Source: Tetramitus jugosus (lineage: Eukaryota > Heterolobosea > Eutetramitea > Acrasida > Vahlkampfiidae). From it: DNA of 64,000 nt. How positions within the stretch are numbered: the first letter of the stretch is position 1; every line of letters begins with the position of its first letter. The notes under the pieces were generated by a model. That model did not search any database and was not told the DNA's origin. It was given only the letters and a program-made list of their open reading frames with translations. Positions 1-8,649 of this stretch are shown in pieces. The stretch spans positions 496,001-560,000 of the forward strand of contig OW569355.1 of NCBI GenBank assembly GCA_937625935.1, read 5' to 3'. Position numbers and translations under genes: made by a program.

Positions 1-1
1 T

Positions 2-1300
2 AACAATGCATCCAGCAGTGCAAGTGGCAGCAGTGGTCACAGACGTACTGGCAGTGGTTACTATTTGAATGTGATTTACAACACTTATAATTCAAAGAGC
101 CCTGATGCAACATATAATCACATTCACAGACGATTGTTCCCTGACACCAAGCTCATGTCAGCAGAGGAAATTGAAACCATTGTGAGACAGCAGATGCAAG
201 ACTTGCAGATCAAGAATCCATTCCTCGACGATTTCTACTACTTCTCAATGACCAACAAGAGAGGCATTGAAGCAAGAAAGATTAATGCAACATCTGCTCA
301 TCACATTCAAGAAGCACTTGAACTGTACAATTCAAAGACTGGAAAAACAGAGGAGGAGTTGAAGAGAGAGGAAACATTGGCTCATCAACCAAGAGTCTTT
401 GGTAGAATTCCATCACAGAATGTGAGAGCACCTAGAGCCATGTTTGAGATTGAGGAAGAATTGAAAGACTTGCAAAATTCACCTGTATCACTCGCTACAC
501 TGCGCCGAGATGCTGTTGCTCAACTGAATCTGTTGATTGAGAATGGTTTGGTCTTCTTGATTCAAATTCAAGAGAGTGCTCTGTGCATGAGAAACATTCC
601 AAACGAAATGTCTCCTCAGGCCATTCATGAATACTTTGGACTGTGTCAGATTGTTGCACGTATGCTCAATGTGCCAACACAACAACAACCAGGCTTCTAT
701 TCCTTTTATCAAATTTTGGAAAAGAGAAAGGGTATCAAGTTCGTGTCCAAGGCGTTGCAACATTTGCCAGAACCCTTCATTGTCCACTTGTTGAAGAGTG
801 TTCTGCTGTACTGGAACTTGATCTTCAGTAACTTTATTGCAAGACACGAGGATGCTGATGAATTGAGACAGCGCTTCATCAAGGATACAATCACTGGAGT
901 CAATTCCTTGAGTCTTGTTGCGATTTGTCAAATTTTGCATGACGATCCAACACGCGACGACATTATCCATATCAACTATGCTGACTTCTTCTCCCATGGT
1001 GGAATCAATGTGTTGGCCGCTATGCTGAAGAGAGCACACGAGATTATACCGTCCGATCCGTCGACTGTCAATGCATGGCAATCAGATTTTGGACAATTGT
1101 TTAACCACTTGAGGTCGTTTGGCTTTACACGGATTGCAACAATCACAAATGATGACGGATGGAAATTGTTGGAGAATGTTCTCATCCATTGTAATGAACA
1201 TCAGACCAGAGCAATTAGCGAAGATTTGCACTCATTCCTTACACAACAACCAACACCCAACATGGCAGGCTTCCTACAGCGATTGATGAATAGGCCATAA
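2..1300 (+). CDS. PAT1: Pat1-type mRNA decapping activator, C-terminal part (5' end outside window)
   Basis: The frame is open from the first bases of the window, so this is the 3' part of a longer gene; what is visible is about 432 residues. Soon after the edge comes the Pat1 signature: a stretch around LMSAEEIE followed by QMQDLQIKNPFLDDFYY, matching the conserved (Q/K)LxxxNPYLDDYYY block of Pat1/PATL1. The rest is alpha-helical and fits the Pat1 C-terminal alpha-alpha superhelix that binds Lsm1-7 and Dcp2. In other eukaryotes Pat1 links deadenylated mRNA to decapping in the cytoplasm and P-bodies. No intron is needed in the visible part. A TTG at 65 is not a start; the frame runs upstream through a Ser/Gly-rich stretch typical of the linker before this domain. 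Confidence 0.75.
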   Translation, partial: NNASSSASGSSGHRRTGSGYYLNVIYNTYNSKSPDATYNHIHRRLFPDTKLMSAEEIETIVRQQMQDLQIKNPFLDDFYYFSMTNKRGIEARKINATSAHHIQEALELYNSKTGKTEEELKREETLAHQPRVFGRIPSQNVRAPRAMFEIEEELKDLQNSPVSLATLRRDAVAQLNLLIENGLVFLIQIQESALCMRNIPNEMSPQAIHEYFGLCQIVARMLNVPTQQQPGFYSFYQILEKRKGIKFVSKALQHLPEPFIVHLLKSVLLYWNLIFSNFIARHEDADELRQRFIKDTITGVNSLSLVAICQILHDDPTRDDIIHINYADFFSHGGINVLAAMLKRAHEIIPSDPSTVNAWQSDFGQLFNHLRSFGFTRIATITNDDGWKLLENVLIHCNEHQTRAISEDLHSFLTQQPTPNMAGFLQRLMNRP

Positions 1301-1472
1301 TGTAAACAACGAAATAATAATAAACATAATATCCACAACAAGATAACTCTCGTCTTCTGAAGCAGTTTATTTTTGTGTTTCTCTTCGGTCCGATGTTCTG
1401 CAGTTGAGAGTTCCCACAGGTTTTGAACGAAAAAACAAACCAAAACAAAGCAACACAAACAACAACAAGAAT

Positions 1473-2195
1473 ATGGTCCAACGAACAGGAGTAGTCCGTG
1501 GCATCCCAACCAACAATACTGTCAGAACATCGTACCATGACATGGCCTATGCAAAGCAAGACGTTGACTTGTGTAAACTGGAGGTGTACAACCAAGAGTT
1601 CAATCGATCGTATGAAAGAGAATTCAGTGTCGGTCGAGCAAAGCGATGGGAAATGTTTTCAACCAACGACAATAGAGACGATGAAGATTGGAATGAGAGC
1701 AATGAATCTCGTCAGAGTTCCACTGAAATCAAAAAGGAGAGGATGGAACAGAATCGATCTGAAAAGAAACTGATTTCACAGATCAAACGTACCAAGGACA
1801 AGCATATTCGGAGAGAAATTGCCTTGCAACAGAAACAAGAAAGAGTTGAGGCGACTGAAAAAGAAACTGAAGAGAAATCAAGTGACATTCCCATGCACAT
1901 TGGAGGCTTGAGTGATGAATACAACTTGGTGTATGGAAGTCGATCCGCACGTATGAGAAAAGGTCGAAAACAAGAAGTGATTGTACCACAGGACCAAGTG
2001 AACAATCTCATCAATGTGCCAGATGGTGATCAAGTGAAGCGAGGATTCATTGTCAAGACACACAACACTCGGGAACAGGTGCAATCAGGGATTAGGAATC
2101 CAATTCAAAATAAGGGCGATAGGTATTATCTGTCTGAGAACAAGAAGGAAAAGCAAAAGTTAGCCAAGGATTGGAAGAGCACTCTCGAAGCTTAA
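1473..2195 (+). CDS. Orphan charged protein, 240 aa
   Basis: The ATG at 1473 follows a CA-rich leader typical of 5' UTRs here; an in-frame GTG 23 codons upstream is ignored. The product is hydrophilic with no signal peptide or membrane segment. Residues about 75-145 are rich in Glu/Lys/Arg and probably form a helix or coiled coil. The C-terminal third (around DEYNLVYGSRSARMRKGRK) is basic. I do not recognise a family. It lies downstream of the Pat1 gene on the same strand with about 170 bp between them. Nuclear or RNA-associated localisation would fit the charge pattern but is a guess. Confidence 0.6.
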   Translation: MVQRTGVVRGIPTNNTVRTSYHDMAYAKQDVDLCKLEVYNQEFNRSYEREFSVGRAKRWEMFSTNDNRDDEDWNESNESRQSSTEIKKERMEQNRSEKKLISQIKRTKDKHIRREIALQQKQERVEATEKETEEKSSDIPMHIGGLSDEYNLVYGSRSARMRKGRKQEVIVPQDQVNNLINVPDGDQVKRGFIVKTHNTREQVQSGIRNPIQNKGDRYYLSENKKEKQKLAKDWKSTLEA

Positions 2196-2245
2196 TATGT
2201 TACAATATATTTATTAGCTTAGCAATTGAATTCTCTACAAAAATT

Positions 2246-3580
2246 TCATCTGCAAACAAAAAGATCCAGGTTTTGCTCTGATAACCTGCGCAACGTTTCA
2301 ATCAAAACACCGAGACCATGCTCTGCATCCGGCGATAATTGTGAAAACTTTGGTTTCTCCATTCTTCTCTTCTTGTTCAGTGCGGGTGCAGAAGAACGCT
2401 GTTGTTGCGGTTGTCTTCTTCTGCCCTGCAGGCAATGCTCCACCGAATCCAATGATGACTCATTTCCAATTGTCATCATACTCATCATTTCATCATCTTC
2501 ACCATGATTGTAAAGTTCATCAATATCATCATTATTGAATCCTCGTCTTCTCTTGTTGTTCTCATTACGATATCGATCATCAAAATGAGCCATTGGTTCA
2601 TCATCACTCTCCACTTGTGCCTCTTGACTATCATCACCACTACCACTACTATGATTATGATTCAATTCACTCAAATGATTATCATCATCATCATCTTCAT
2701 CATCATTAATATCTTCATCCAATGAAGGCACATCTGATGATACTCGGCCTAGAAACACTTCTCTTTCATAGTCGGATCGAATATGTCTCAATGATTTGTA
2801 CAGTGATTGAACTTCTTGACTATACAAGTACGAATAAAAAAATTCTTCTGCTTCTTCTGCTTCTTCACTATTATTAGTATGATGATTGGAACAACAACCG
2901 ACTTGTTTCTTAATGAGTGCTCTACCATAGTACAAGTGCATGAGTAGAGAGTGATCTTTGGATGTCAATTGACTATCAAATGCATTCAATAGTGACTCAA
3001 TGACATGTTCATGATTTTTCATCATCTGATTCTGTTCTTGTTGTTCTTGTTGTTTCATAGTAGTAGATGATGATGATGATAATTGATCAAATCTCCAAAT
3101 GGCCAACAATGTTCTACGATGAATATCATACTCATTATCTGGATCATATTCATCAGTAGTAGTACTAGTAGTAGTAGTTGTAGTAGTAGATGATGGAAGC
3201 CATTGATGAGTAACAATGGATTTCATTTGATGATACTGTTCTTTCAATTCTTCCAAAAAACAATCATAATACAATGATGCTGATTCAAGACTACTCTCTT
3301 CTGAATTCATCATTGTTGAGTGGTGGTGACATGATGATGATTGTTGCAAGGATGACAAGTGTTTGTATTCTGAATCTAAAAATGCAAAAAATTGTAGTTT
3401 CCATTCATTGACTGTACTCTTTGATGATGATGATGAAAATGAGTGATTGTTGTTGTTATTGATGTTGTTATTGGTATGAAAAGAAGAGCAATGATGAGTA
3501 CGAAAGAGGAATTGATTGAGTAGAGTACCATGATAAGTCATGGAAGGTGAAATGATTTCATGTTCTGGTTGAGCTGTCAT
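2246..3580 (-). CDS. Orphan low-complexity protein, 444 aa
   Basis: The ATG is at 3580; the in-frame GTG two codons earlier is not used. The protein is dominated by Asn, Ser, Thr and His runs at the N-terminus and by Asp/Glu runs around residues 285-345. A basic stretch (KKRRMEKPKF) near residue 410 looks like a nuclear localisation signal. The last 25 residues (ending TLRRLSEQNLDLFVCR) form a short amphipathic helix and are the only non-repetitive, probably conserved piece. Residues 60-290 contain scattered aromatic and Leu residues suggesting helical structure. I recognise no family. The stop lies 50 bp from the convergent upstream gene's stop. Confidence 0.6.
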   Translation of the reverse strand: MTAQPEHEIISPSMTYHGTLLNQFLFRTHHCSSFHTNNNINNNNNHSFSSSSSKSTVNEWKLQFFAFLDSEYKHLSSLQQSSSCHHHSTMMNSEESSLESASLYYDCFLEELKEQYHQMKSIVTHQWLPSSTTTTTTTSTTTDEYDPDNEYDIHRRTLLAIWRFDQLSSSSSTTMKQQEQQEQNQMMKNHEHVIESLLNAFDSQLTSKDHSLLMHLYYGRALIKKQVGCCSNHHTNNSEEAEEAEEFFYSYLYSQEVQSLYKSLRHIRSDYEREVFLGRVSSDVPSLDEDINDDEDDDDDNHLSELNHNHSSGSGDDSQEAQVESDDEPMAHFDDRYRNENNKRRRGFNNDDIDELYNHGEDDEMMSMMTIGNESSLDSVEHCLQGRRRQPQQQRSSAPALNKKRRMEKPKFSQLSPDAEHGLGVLIETLRRLSEQNLDLFVCR

Positions 3581-3957
3581 CTTCACTTGTTGATTTTTTT
3601 TTGTATGTTTATTTACAAAAGCTTTTGAAAAATGAGGGTTATGTACAGTGGAAGGAGCTAATGTTTGAAGAGAGCTCTTTGGGTGCTATTTACAAAGAGA
3701 TGGATTTGCTTGTTGTTTTTTTTGGTGTAAATGAGGTGGTGGTGGTGTTTGCAATGTCAAAGTGGATGTTTGTTGTTGTTTGTTGGTTGAACTTTTGTTT
3801 GTTGTTTGTCCCTGGCAAAATGCATCGGTGCGGATTGGATTTTGGCGGGTGCATAAATTTATGTAATTTTGGCTGGACTACAAGTTTTACCGCAACAAAA
3901 CTTTCGATTTCGTGCTCTCAAATCCGGAAGAACAAGCAGAGGAGATTTTATTTCATT
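3581..3957. other. Intergenic, IF3 3' side and orphan promoter
   Basis: About 380 bp between two minus-strand genes. It is GT/T-rich on the plus strand (CA/A-rich in the sense of the flanking genes), as in other untranslated regions here. I see no convincing gene, RNA or repeat in it. Confidence 0.5.
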
Positions 3958-5709
3958 TTATTTTCCAGACTTGCTCTTGGTTTTGAAGATTGTCATGGAT
4001 TGGGAGGATGTAGAGTGGATAGGGTCCATTACGAGCATCATGTTGTTATCTGTTTCTCTTTTCACGACGTCTTCGATCAGTCCCTTCACCTTTTTCAACA
4101 TGTTCTCACCAACTCGTGGCTCCTTGGATAGCACTGCAACCTGGACATGCTTTCCTTCGAGCAAAAAGTCAAGAATCTGCTCAGATTTGAGCTCCAAGGC
4201 CTGATCTTGAGTACTGCCCTTGAATCGCACCTTCTTCACCTTGCTCTTGACTGTTTCATTCTTCTGACTCTTCTCCAATTTGTCCTCGAGCTTGCTCATC
4301 ACATGGTCCAAGTATTGACTGTAGCTCGCAATTCTACAAACTGCAGAGTCGTCACTCACTCGGGTCATCAGAATCAAATCCAATCCCAGATCAGCTGCTG
4401 CGTGCAGAGCGTCGTTTCTGGTCTTGGTAGCAGGTGACTCTGATTGTTCTGCTCCTTGTATCTTGCACAGAATTTTGTTAATTTCCACTGGGATCTGTGT
4501 GTTGACCAACTTGGACACATCAGCATACTTTGTGATCGAATTCAACTGTTCAGCCTGTCTCATCCGATGTGGTGCCACAAACGGAACTCGCGAGTACTTT
4601 TCAGATTGAACATCGGGCAAACTTCGACCAGTAGCCTTCTGTAGCTTCTTTCTCTCCTTTTTGCTCATTTTTGACTCGTCTTCGTCACCTTCTTCATTCT
4701 CTAGATCAATGTCATCATCCTCATCACCCATTCCATATCCTCTCATGGATTCATCAGTAATTTCCAGCTCTGCTTCATGTTTTCTTGTTGGCACGCGTGC
4801 TTCACCGGCGGCAGCAGCAGCAGTTACCTCTTGTTCAACAAGGGGCTGCTCTGCTCGCTTGACTTGTTGTCTTGGTGGTTTTTGTGCCTGTTTCTCGTTT
4901 GCCTCTAGAATACTCATGATATCAAATGACGTCTCATCAGCAGCAATTGCAGCAGCAATCGTCTGAGGAGGCTCTCTGATGGGTGATCCCTTCTTGTTGT
5001 TGTTGTTGTTGTTGTTACTCCTTGATTGATTCATTCGTTGTTGATCTTGCATTTTCTTCTCCTCCTTTTCTCTCTCTCTTTGTTCCTTGAGTTCCTTTCT
5101 CTGTCTTTCTTCATCCAACTTTTTCTTCTCAGTCTCTAGTTTCACTTGTTGTTGATAGGCTTTGAATCCAGTGAGTGGTCCTTCTTCTGCTTGTTTCTTT
5201 TGTTGTTGCTGGTGTGGTTGGTGTGGTGAATGTGGACGTGGTTGTGCATGTTGTGATGGACCGGTGTGACTTCTCTGCTTGTGTTGACTACCGTGTGGCT
5301 GATGATGTGGTGACTTTGGTGCACCAAACACATCGGCCATTGCTTGTGTTCTATTGTGTGTAGATGTTTGATGACGCTGATTTGATCCATGTTGTTGTTG
5401 CTTTTGCTGATGTTGTTGTCTTTGACCTCCACTACCACCACTGCTACCACTACTACTACTACTACTACTACGGCTGTTATTGTTATTGTTTTGTTGATAA
5501 CCTCCTCCACTAAAGAAACCACCACCACCACCACCACCACGATGATTACGATCATTGTAATCATTAGAGTTCAATGAAGCAGCAAATGAGTGAAATGATG
5601 ATGCAGCATGATTCATGGTGCGCATCCATGGGGCTGTTGTTGAAGCTTTTGAAGTGGTGGATAGCAAGTTGAACAAAAATTGATTTCCTGTCTTGTAACG
5701 GTGCATCAT
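3958..5709 (-). CDS. Mitochondrial translation initiation factor IF-3
   Basis: The C-terminal third (residues about 410-584) matches IF-3. There is an N-terminal domain segment around NTQIPVEINKIL, then LHAAADLGLDLILMTRV (compare bacterial EALELAREAGLDLVEI), then VCRIASYSQYLDHV, then a lysine-rich linker leading to KKVRFKGSTQDQALELK and the C-domain KVRFK...FLLEGKHVQVAV. The first 60 residues are basic and Ser/Thr-rich with few acids, as in a mitochondrial targeting peptide. Residues 60-350 are low-complexity Gln/His/Gly/Ser, encoded by long trinucleotide tracts (for example TAC repeats at 5451-5471). IF-3 keeps mitoribosomal subunits apart and checks the start codon. I start at the tandem ATG-ATG (5709/5706); an upstream frame extension lacks an ATG in good context. 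The long insert makes the protein about three times the usual length. Confidence 0.8.
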   Translation of the reverse strand: MMHRYKTGNQFLFNLLSTTSKASTTAPWMRTMNHAASSFHSFAASLNSNDYNDRNHRGGGGGGGFFSGGGYQQNNNNNSRSSSSSSSGSSGGSGGQRQQHQQKQQQHGSNQRHQTSTHNRTQAMADVFGAPKSPHHQPHGSQHKQRSHTGPSQHAQPRPHSPHQPHQQQQKKQAEEGPLTGFKAYQQQVKLETEKKKLDEERQRKELKEQREREKEEKKMQDQQRMNQSRSNNNNNNNKKGSPIREPPQTIAAAIAADETSFDIMSILEANEKQAQKPPRQQVKRAEQPLVEQEVTAAAAAGEARVPTRKHEAELEITDESMRGYGMGDEDDDIDLENEEGDEDESKMSKKERKKLQKATGRSLPDVQSEKYSRVPFVAPHRMRQAEQLNSITKYADVSKLVNTQIPVEINKILCKIQGAEQSESPATKTRNDALHAAADLGLDLILMTRVSDDSAVCRIASYSQYLDHVMSKLEDKLEKSQKNETVKSKVKKVRFKGSTQDQALELKSEQILDFLLEGKHVQVAVLSKEPRVGENMLKKVKGLIEDVVKRETDNNMMLVMDPIHSTSSQSMTIFKTKSKSGK

Positions 5710-6034
5710 GATGAATCTGTGTGTTTCGTTTCTTTTGTGTGAAATTATTAATTTTTTTGTTGTTGGTGTTTTCGAATATTGAGTACCGAAATTTGTTTGT
5801 TTGTGTGGTTCAACAAGAAGGGCGACAGAATCATCAATGCCAGCCAAAACAAACAACATGAAGACAGATAGAAGGGAGAAGAGCTAGTGAACGAGCTCGA
5901 ACCCACATAGTAATCTCCCATTTTTTATCTCGTGTCAATCATTGTTTTTTTTACATTGAACTGTGAACTCTGAAGGAACTTGTTCCCCAAATCCAAAAAA
6001 CAAAAAACAGAACGAACAAACAAGAGCAGGCAGC
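5710..6034. other. Divergent intergenic region
   Basis: About 325 bp between the start codons of the IF-3 gene (minus) and the dioxygenase/F-box/Rho gene (plus). It must hold both promoters. The last 60 bp are the CA/AAC-rich leader usual before ATGs here. I see no TATA box I would defend. Confidence 0.4.
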
Positions 6035-7741
6035 ATGGACAACACTGGAGCCAATCATCAGACATCTCTCCCAAACTATTTCGTCTTTTCACTCAATCGA
6101 GATGACCATGGCTCAGCTGAAGAATGCGACGATGTGCACAACAAGTGCAATGCATTCACGCAACAAGTTAGGTCCTTTTTCCAATTACCTGCCAGTGACA
6201 AGCAATCGACAACAGATGTCAGTGAAAACAATAGTGGATATTTTATGAATACGATGGCCAATAAGCAACAATTCCAGTTTCGTATGAATCGAACAAACTT
6301 TTGTTACGGAGAGCAGAATAGCAAGAATTATGTATTTAGTGAGGCTTCCACTGCTGCATTTAATGCTTGTTTATCATTCTGTAAAAAGTACTTGTTGGAA
6401 TGGCTAGGGAGTCTGGAATGTTACTTAAAGGACAAACAATTGGACATTGTGATTGTCAAGGGACTTGAAGTGGCATTGAATCAGGGCGAGAACTATTGGC
6501 AACGATTCTCAGTGTTACTTGCGACCGAGTATTTGAATACTGTTTCAAGTGAGTCTTGTGCCGACATGGTGCAGGATAATTGCCCTGCGCATACGGATGC
6601 TGGAATCGTGACTCTGTGTATCGCACCAGAAGAAGGGTTACAATTGTACGATGAGGAAACAAGATCATGGATCGATGTAAGTGGACCAGATAAGATGGTA
6701 CTATTCTTTGGCGATTCGATGGCTGCACTTACGAATAACGCAGTTCAAGCAGTGAGGCATAAGGTTGTACCAACTCCAACTCACAGATTTTCTGTTGTTT
6801 TCAAACTCAGAATTGATGCTGATATCGTTGGACCACGAAACGAAGCAGATTACAAACTTCTTCAACAGATACAGTCTGATAATGAGAAGAAGTATCGTCA
6901 GGACTCTGACTTTGATCAACATATCCTGGAACAAATATTCTTCTTCTTGCCATATAAGGATCTGTGTAATGTAGAACTTGTCTGTAAGCATTGGCAGATG
7001 ATTGCCTCTTCAAATTTTGTCTGGAGAGCACAATGTATGACAAAATTTGGCACCATTGGCATTAATGTTGTATCCTGGAAACATATATTCAGTCAGAAAT
7101 TGATGACTGCGCCAAGAGATGTAAAATTGAAGAATGTTCTGCCCTCTTTTAAGGGACAGAGTGGAGCATCCTTAAAACTAGTTGTTGTCGGAGATGGAGC
7201 TGTTGGCAAAACTTGTATGTTAGTTTCCTATGCCACTAATATGTTTCCAGATGATTATATCCCTACGGTGTTCGATGAATATTCTACAAATATTGATCTA
7301 GATGGACGAACATATTCATTTAGTCTATGGGACACAGCTGGTCAGCCTGATTACGCAAGGCTCAGACCGCTTTCATATCCAGGCACAAACGTCTTTTTGA
7401 TTCTATTTGATGTGACCTCCAAGGATTCTTTTGACAATGTGAAAAGTCAATGGACTTCAGAACTTGCTCTTCATACAGTTTCTGTGCCATTCATTTTAGT
7501 TGGAACCAAGATTGATCTGAGAGCTACTGCACTCACGAATTGTATCTCATATGAGCAAGGTGTGGAGCTTGCGCAGGAAATACAAGCTGTTGCGTACTTT
7601 GAGATTTCGAGCAAGAATATGGCTGGTGTATCAAATTTGATGGGGTTTGCTGCTCGAGTAGCTGTGCATCACCAATTACAAATACCATTTTGTAGTGTCA
7701 CAGATGAAGTCAGAAAGAATAAGAAATGTATTGTACAGTAA
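6035..7741 (+). CDS. 2OG-Fe(II) dioxygenase / F-box / Rho-family GTPase fusion with CaaX box
   Basis: One uninterrupted 568-residue reading frame joins three domains. Residues about 10-262 resemble isopenicillin-N-synthase-like 2-oxoglutarate/Fe(II) oxygenases: the iron ligands appear as His186 and Asp188 (PAHTDAG) and His242 (RHKVV), with Arg251 in HRFSVVF as the 2OG-binding Arg. Residues about 291-337 form an F-box (DQHILEQIFFFLPYKDL...CKHW...VWR), the Skp1-binding module of SCF ubiquitin ligases. Residues 379-568 are a Rho/Rac GTPase: P-loop GDGAVGKT (386-393), effector YIPTVFDEY, switch II DTAGQ (433-437), TKID (491-494), ending in CIVQ, a CaaX prenylation box. The Rho insert helix is shortened. 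All catalytic residues I can check are present, so all three parts may be active. The ATG at 6035 follows a CA-rich leader; the upstream in-frame GTG is rejected. A polyadenylation-like AATAAA lies just downstream. Confidence 0.85.
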   Translation: MDNTGANHQTSLPNYFVFSLNRDDHGSAEECDDVHNKCNAFTQQVRSFFQLPASDKQSTTDVSENNSGYFMNTMANKQQFQFRMNRTNFCYGEQNSKNYVFSEASTAAFNACLSFCKKYLLEWLGSLECYLKDKQLDIVIVKGLEVALNQGENYWQRFSVLLATEYLNTVSSESCADMVQDNCPAHTDAGIVTLCIAPEEGLQLYDEETRSWIDVSGPDKMVLFFGDSMAALTNNAVQAVRHKVVPTPTHRFSVVFKLRIDADIVGPRNEADYKLLQQIQSDNEKKYRQDSDFDQHILEQIFFFLPYKDLCNVELVCKHWQMIASSNFVWRAQCMTKFGTIGINVVSWKHIFSQKLMTAPRDVKLKNVLPSFKGQSGASLKLVVVGDGAVGKTCMLVSYATNMFPDDYIPTVFDEYSTNIDLDGRTYSFSLWDTAGQPDYARLRPLSYPGTNVFLILFDVTSKDSFDNVKSQWTSELALHTVSVPFILVGTKIDLRATALTNCISYEQGVELAQEIQAVAYFEISSKNMAGVSNLMGFAARVAVHHQLQIPFCSVTDEVRKNKKCIVQ

Positions 7742-7856
7742 TAGGGCATTCATGTTAATTTAATAAAGATCCACAATCATAACTTCCTGCTTCCTTGTTC
7801 CAGTTGAGTTTTTTCATTTTGCACAATAATCAGAAAACGAACACACAGCAATCCAG

Positions 7857-8573
7857 ATGAATCACAGTTGGGAAAATCCAATCCAAGTAACATCGCTCCG
7901 ATTACAAGACAAGATCCAGCAATTGACTCAAGATCAGACATACTTCTTGAGTGGTAAAACTGACCAACAGGACGACAATTCAAAGAGCAACGAGGTCCCT
8001 GTTCGTCTGACAAGTGCCAAGATAGAGTGGATTCATGAGATTGTGGCATTGGTCAATGAAGCCTATCTAGCTGATGCCCATTTCAAGAAACCAAACATGT
8101 CAGATCGTACCGATGCACATGAGATCGAGTCCCTGATCAAGAGACAAGAAGAAAATGATTCCAACTTTTGTCTCTGTTGTCTGGTGACAACAACAGAAGA
8201 TACCAGTCACTCGAAAAAGGATAACCAGAGTGAAAAGATTGTGGGTGTGTTCATGGTTGAGAAGAAGCTTAAGGGTGAAGAATCTTGTTGCTGTTTTGGA
8301 TTAATGGCAGTGCATTCCAGGTTCAAGGGTATAGGATATGGGGTGCTCGTTCTCAACAATATTGTGGTTCACATAGCGAGAGAAATCGCATGTCGCACCA
8401 TTGATCTGTTGTCCATTAGCGAAGCACGAAAACTTAGAGATTGGTACAGAGATACGTGTGGCTTTCAGATTATTGAGAGAGTAGAAGCGCCTCAAGAACT
8501 GTTGGACATTATCCTTCCTGGGTTTGATATCTACTTTTTGGTGATGCGCAAATCAGTAAGCCAGTGCCTGTAA
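7857..8573 (+). CDS. GNAT-family N-acetyltransferase
   Basis: 238 residues. The region from about residue 48 (VRLTSAKIEWIHEIVALVNEAY) to the end fits a GNAT fold: beta strand KIVGVFMVEKK, then MAVHSRFKGIGYGVLVLNNI, where RFKGIGYG is the acetyl-CoA pyrophosphate-binding motif, then a C-terminal strand with WYRDTCGFQIIER, the usual Y-x-x-x-GF element. The family moves an acetyl group from acetyl-CoA to an amine; the substrate is not predictable here. It is likely a soluble cytosolic enzyme, with no signal peptide. It lies 115 bp after the fusion gene, same strand. Confidence 0.75.
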   Translation: MNHSWENPIQVTSLRLQDKIQQLTQDQTYFLSGKTDQQDDNSKSNEVPVRLTSAKIEWIHEIVALVNEAYLADAHFKKPNMSDRTDAHEIESLIKRQEENDSNFCLCCLVTTTEDTSHSKKDNQSEKIVGVFMVEKKLKGEESCCCFGLMAVHSRFKGIGYGVLVLNNIVVHIAREIACRTIDLLSISEARKLRDWYRDTCGFQIIERVEAPQELLDIILPGFDIYFLVMRKSVSQCL

Positions 8574-8649
8574 CAACAACGGTGAATTAGCAGTGGCAAA
8601 TGCTCCAAAATAGCAAACACCGGCGTACATCCAAGTAAACTCAACAATC

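Noticed and set aside
488-1081. 197-residue minus-strand ORF across the Pat1 gene
   Set aside because: Antisense to a clearly conserved protein; its composition follows the sense codons. A shadow.
5142-5577. Overlapping ORFs on other frames of the IF-3 low-complexity region
   Set aside because: They arise from trinucleotide repeats that are open in several frames (poly-Val, poly-Thr).
5886-5912. B-box-like sequence (minus strand GGGTTCGAGCTC) suggesting a tRNA
   Set aside because: No T stem or acceptor stem can be formed around it.
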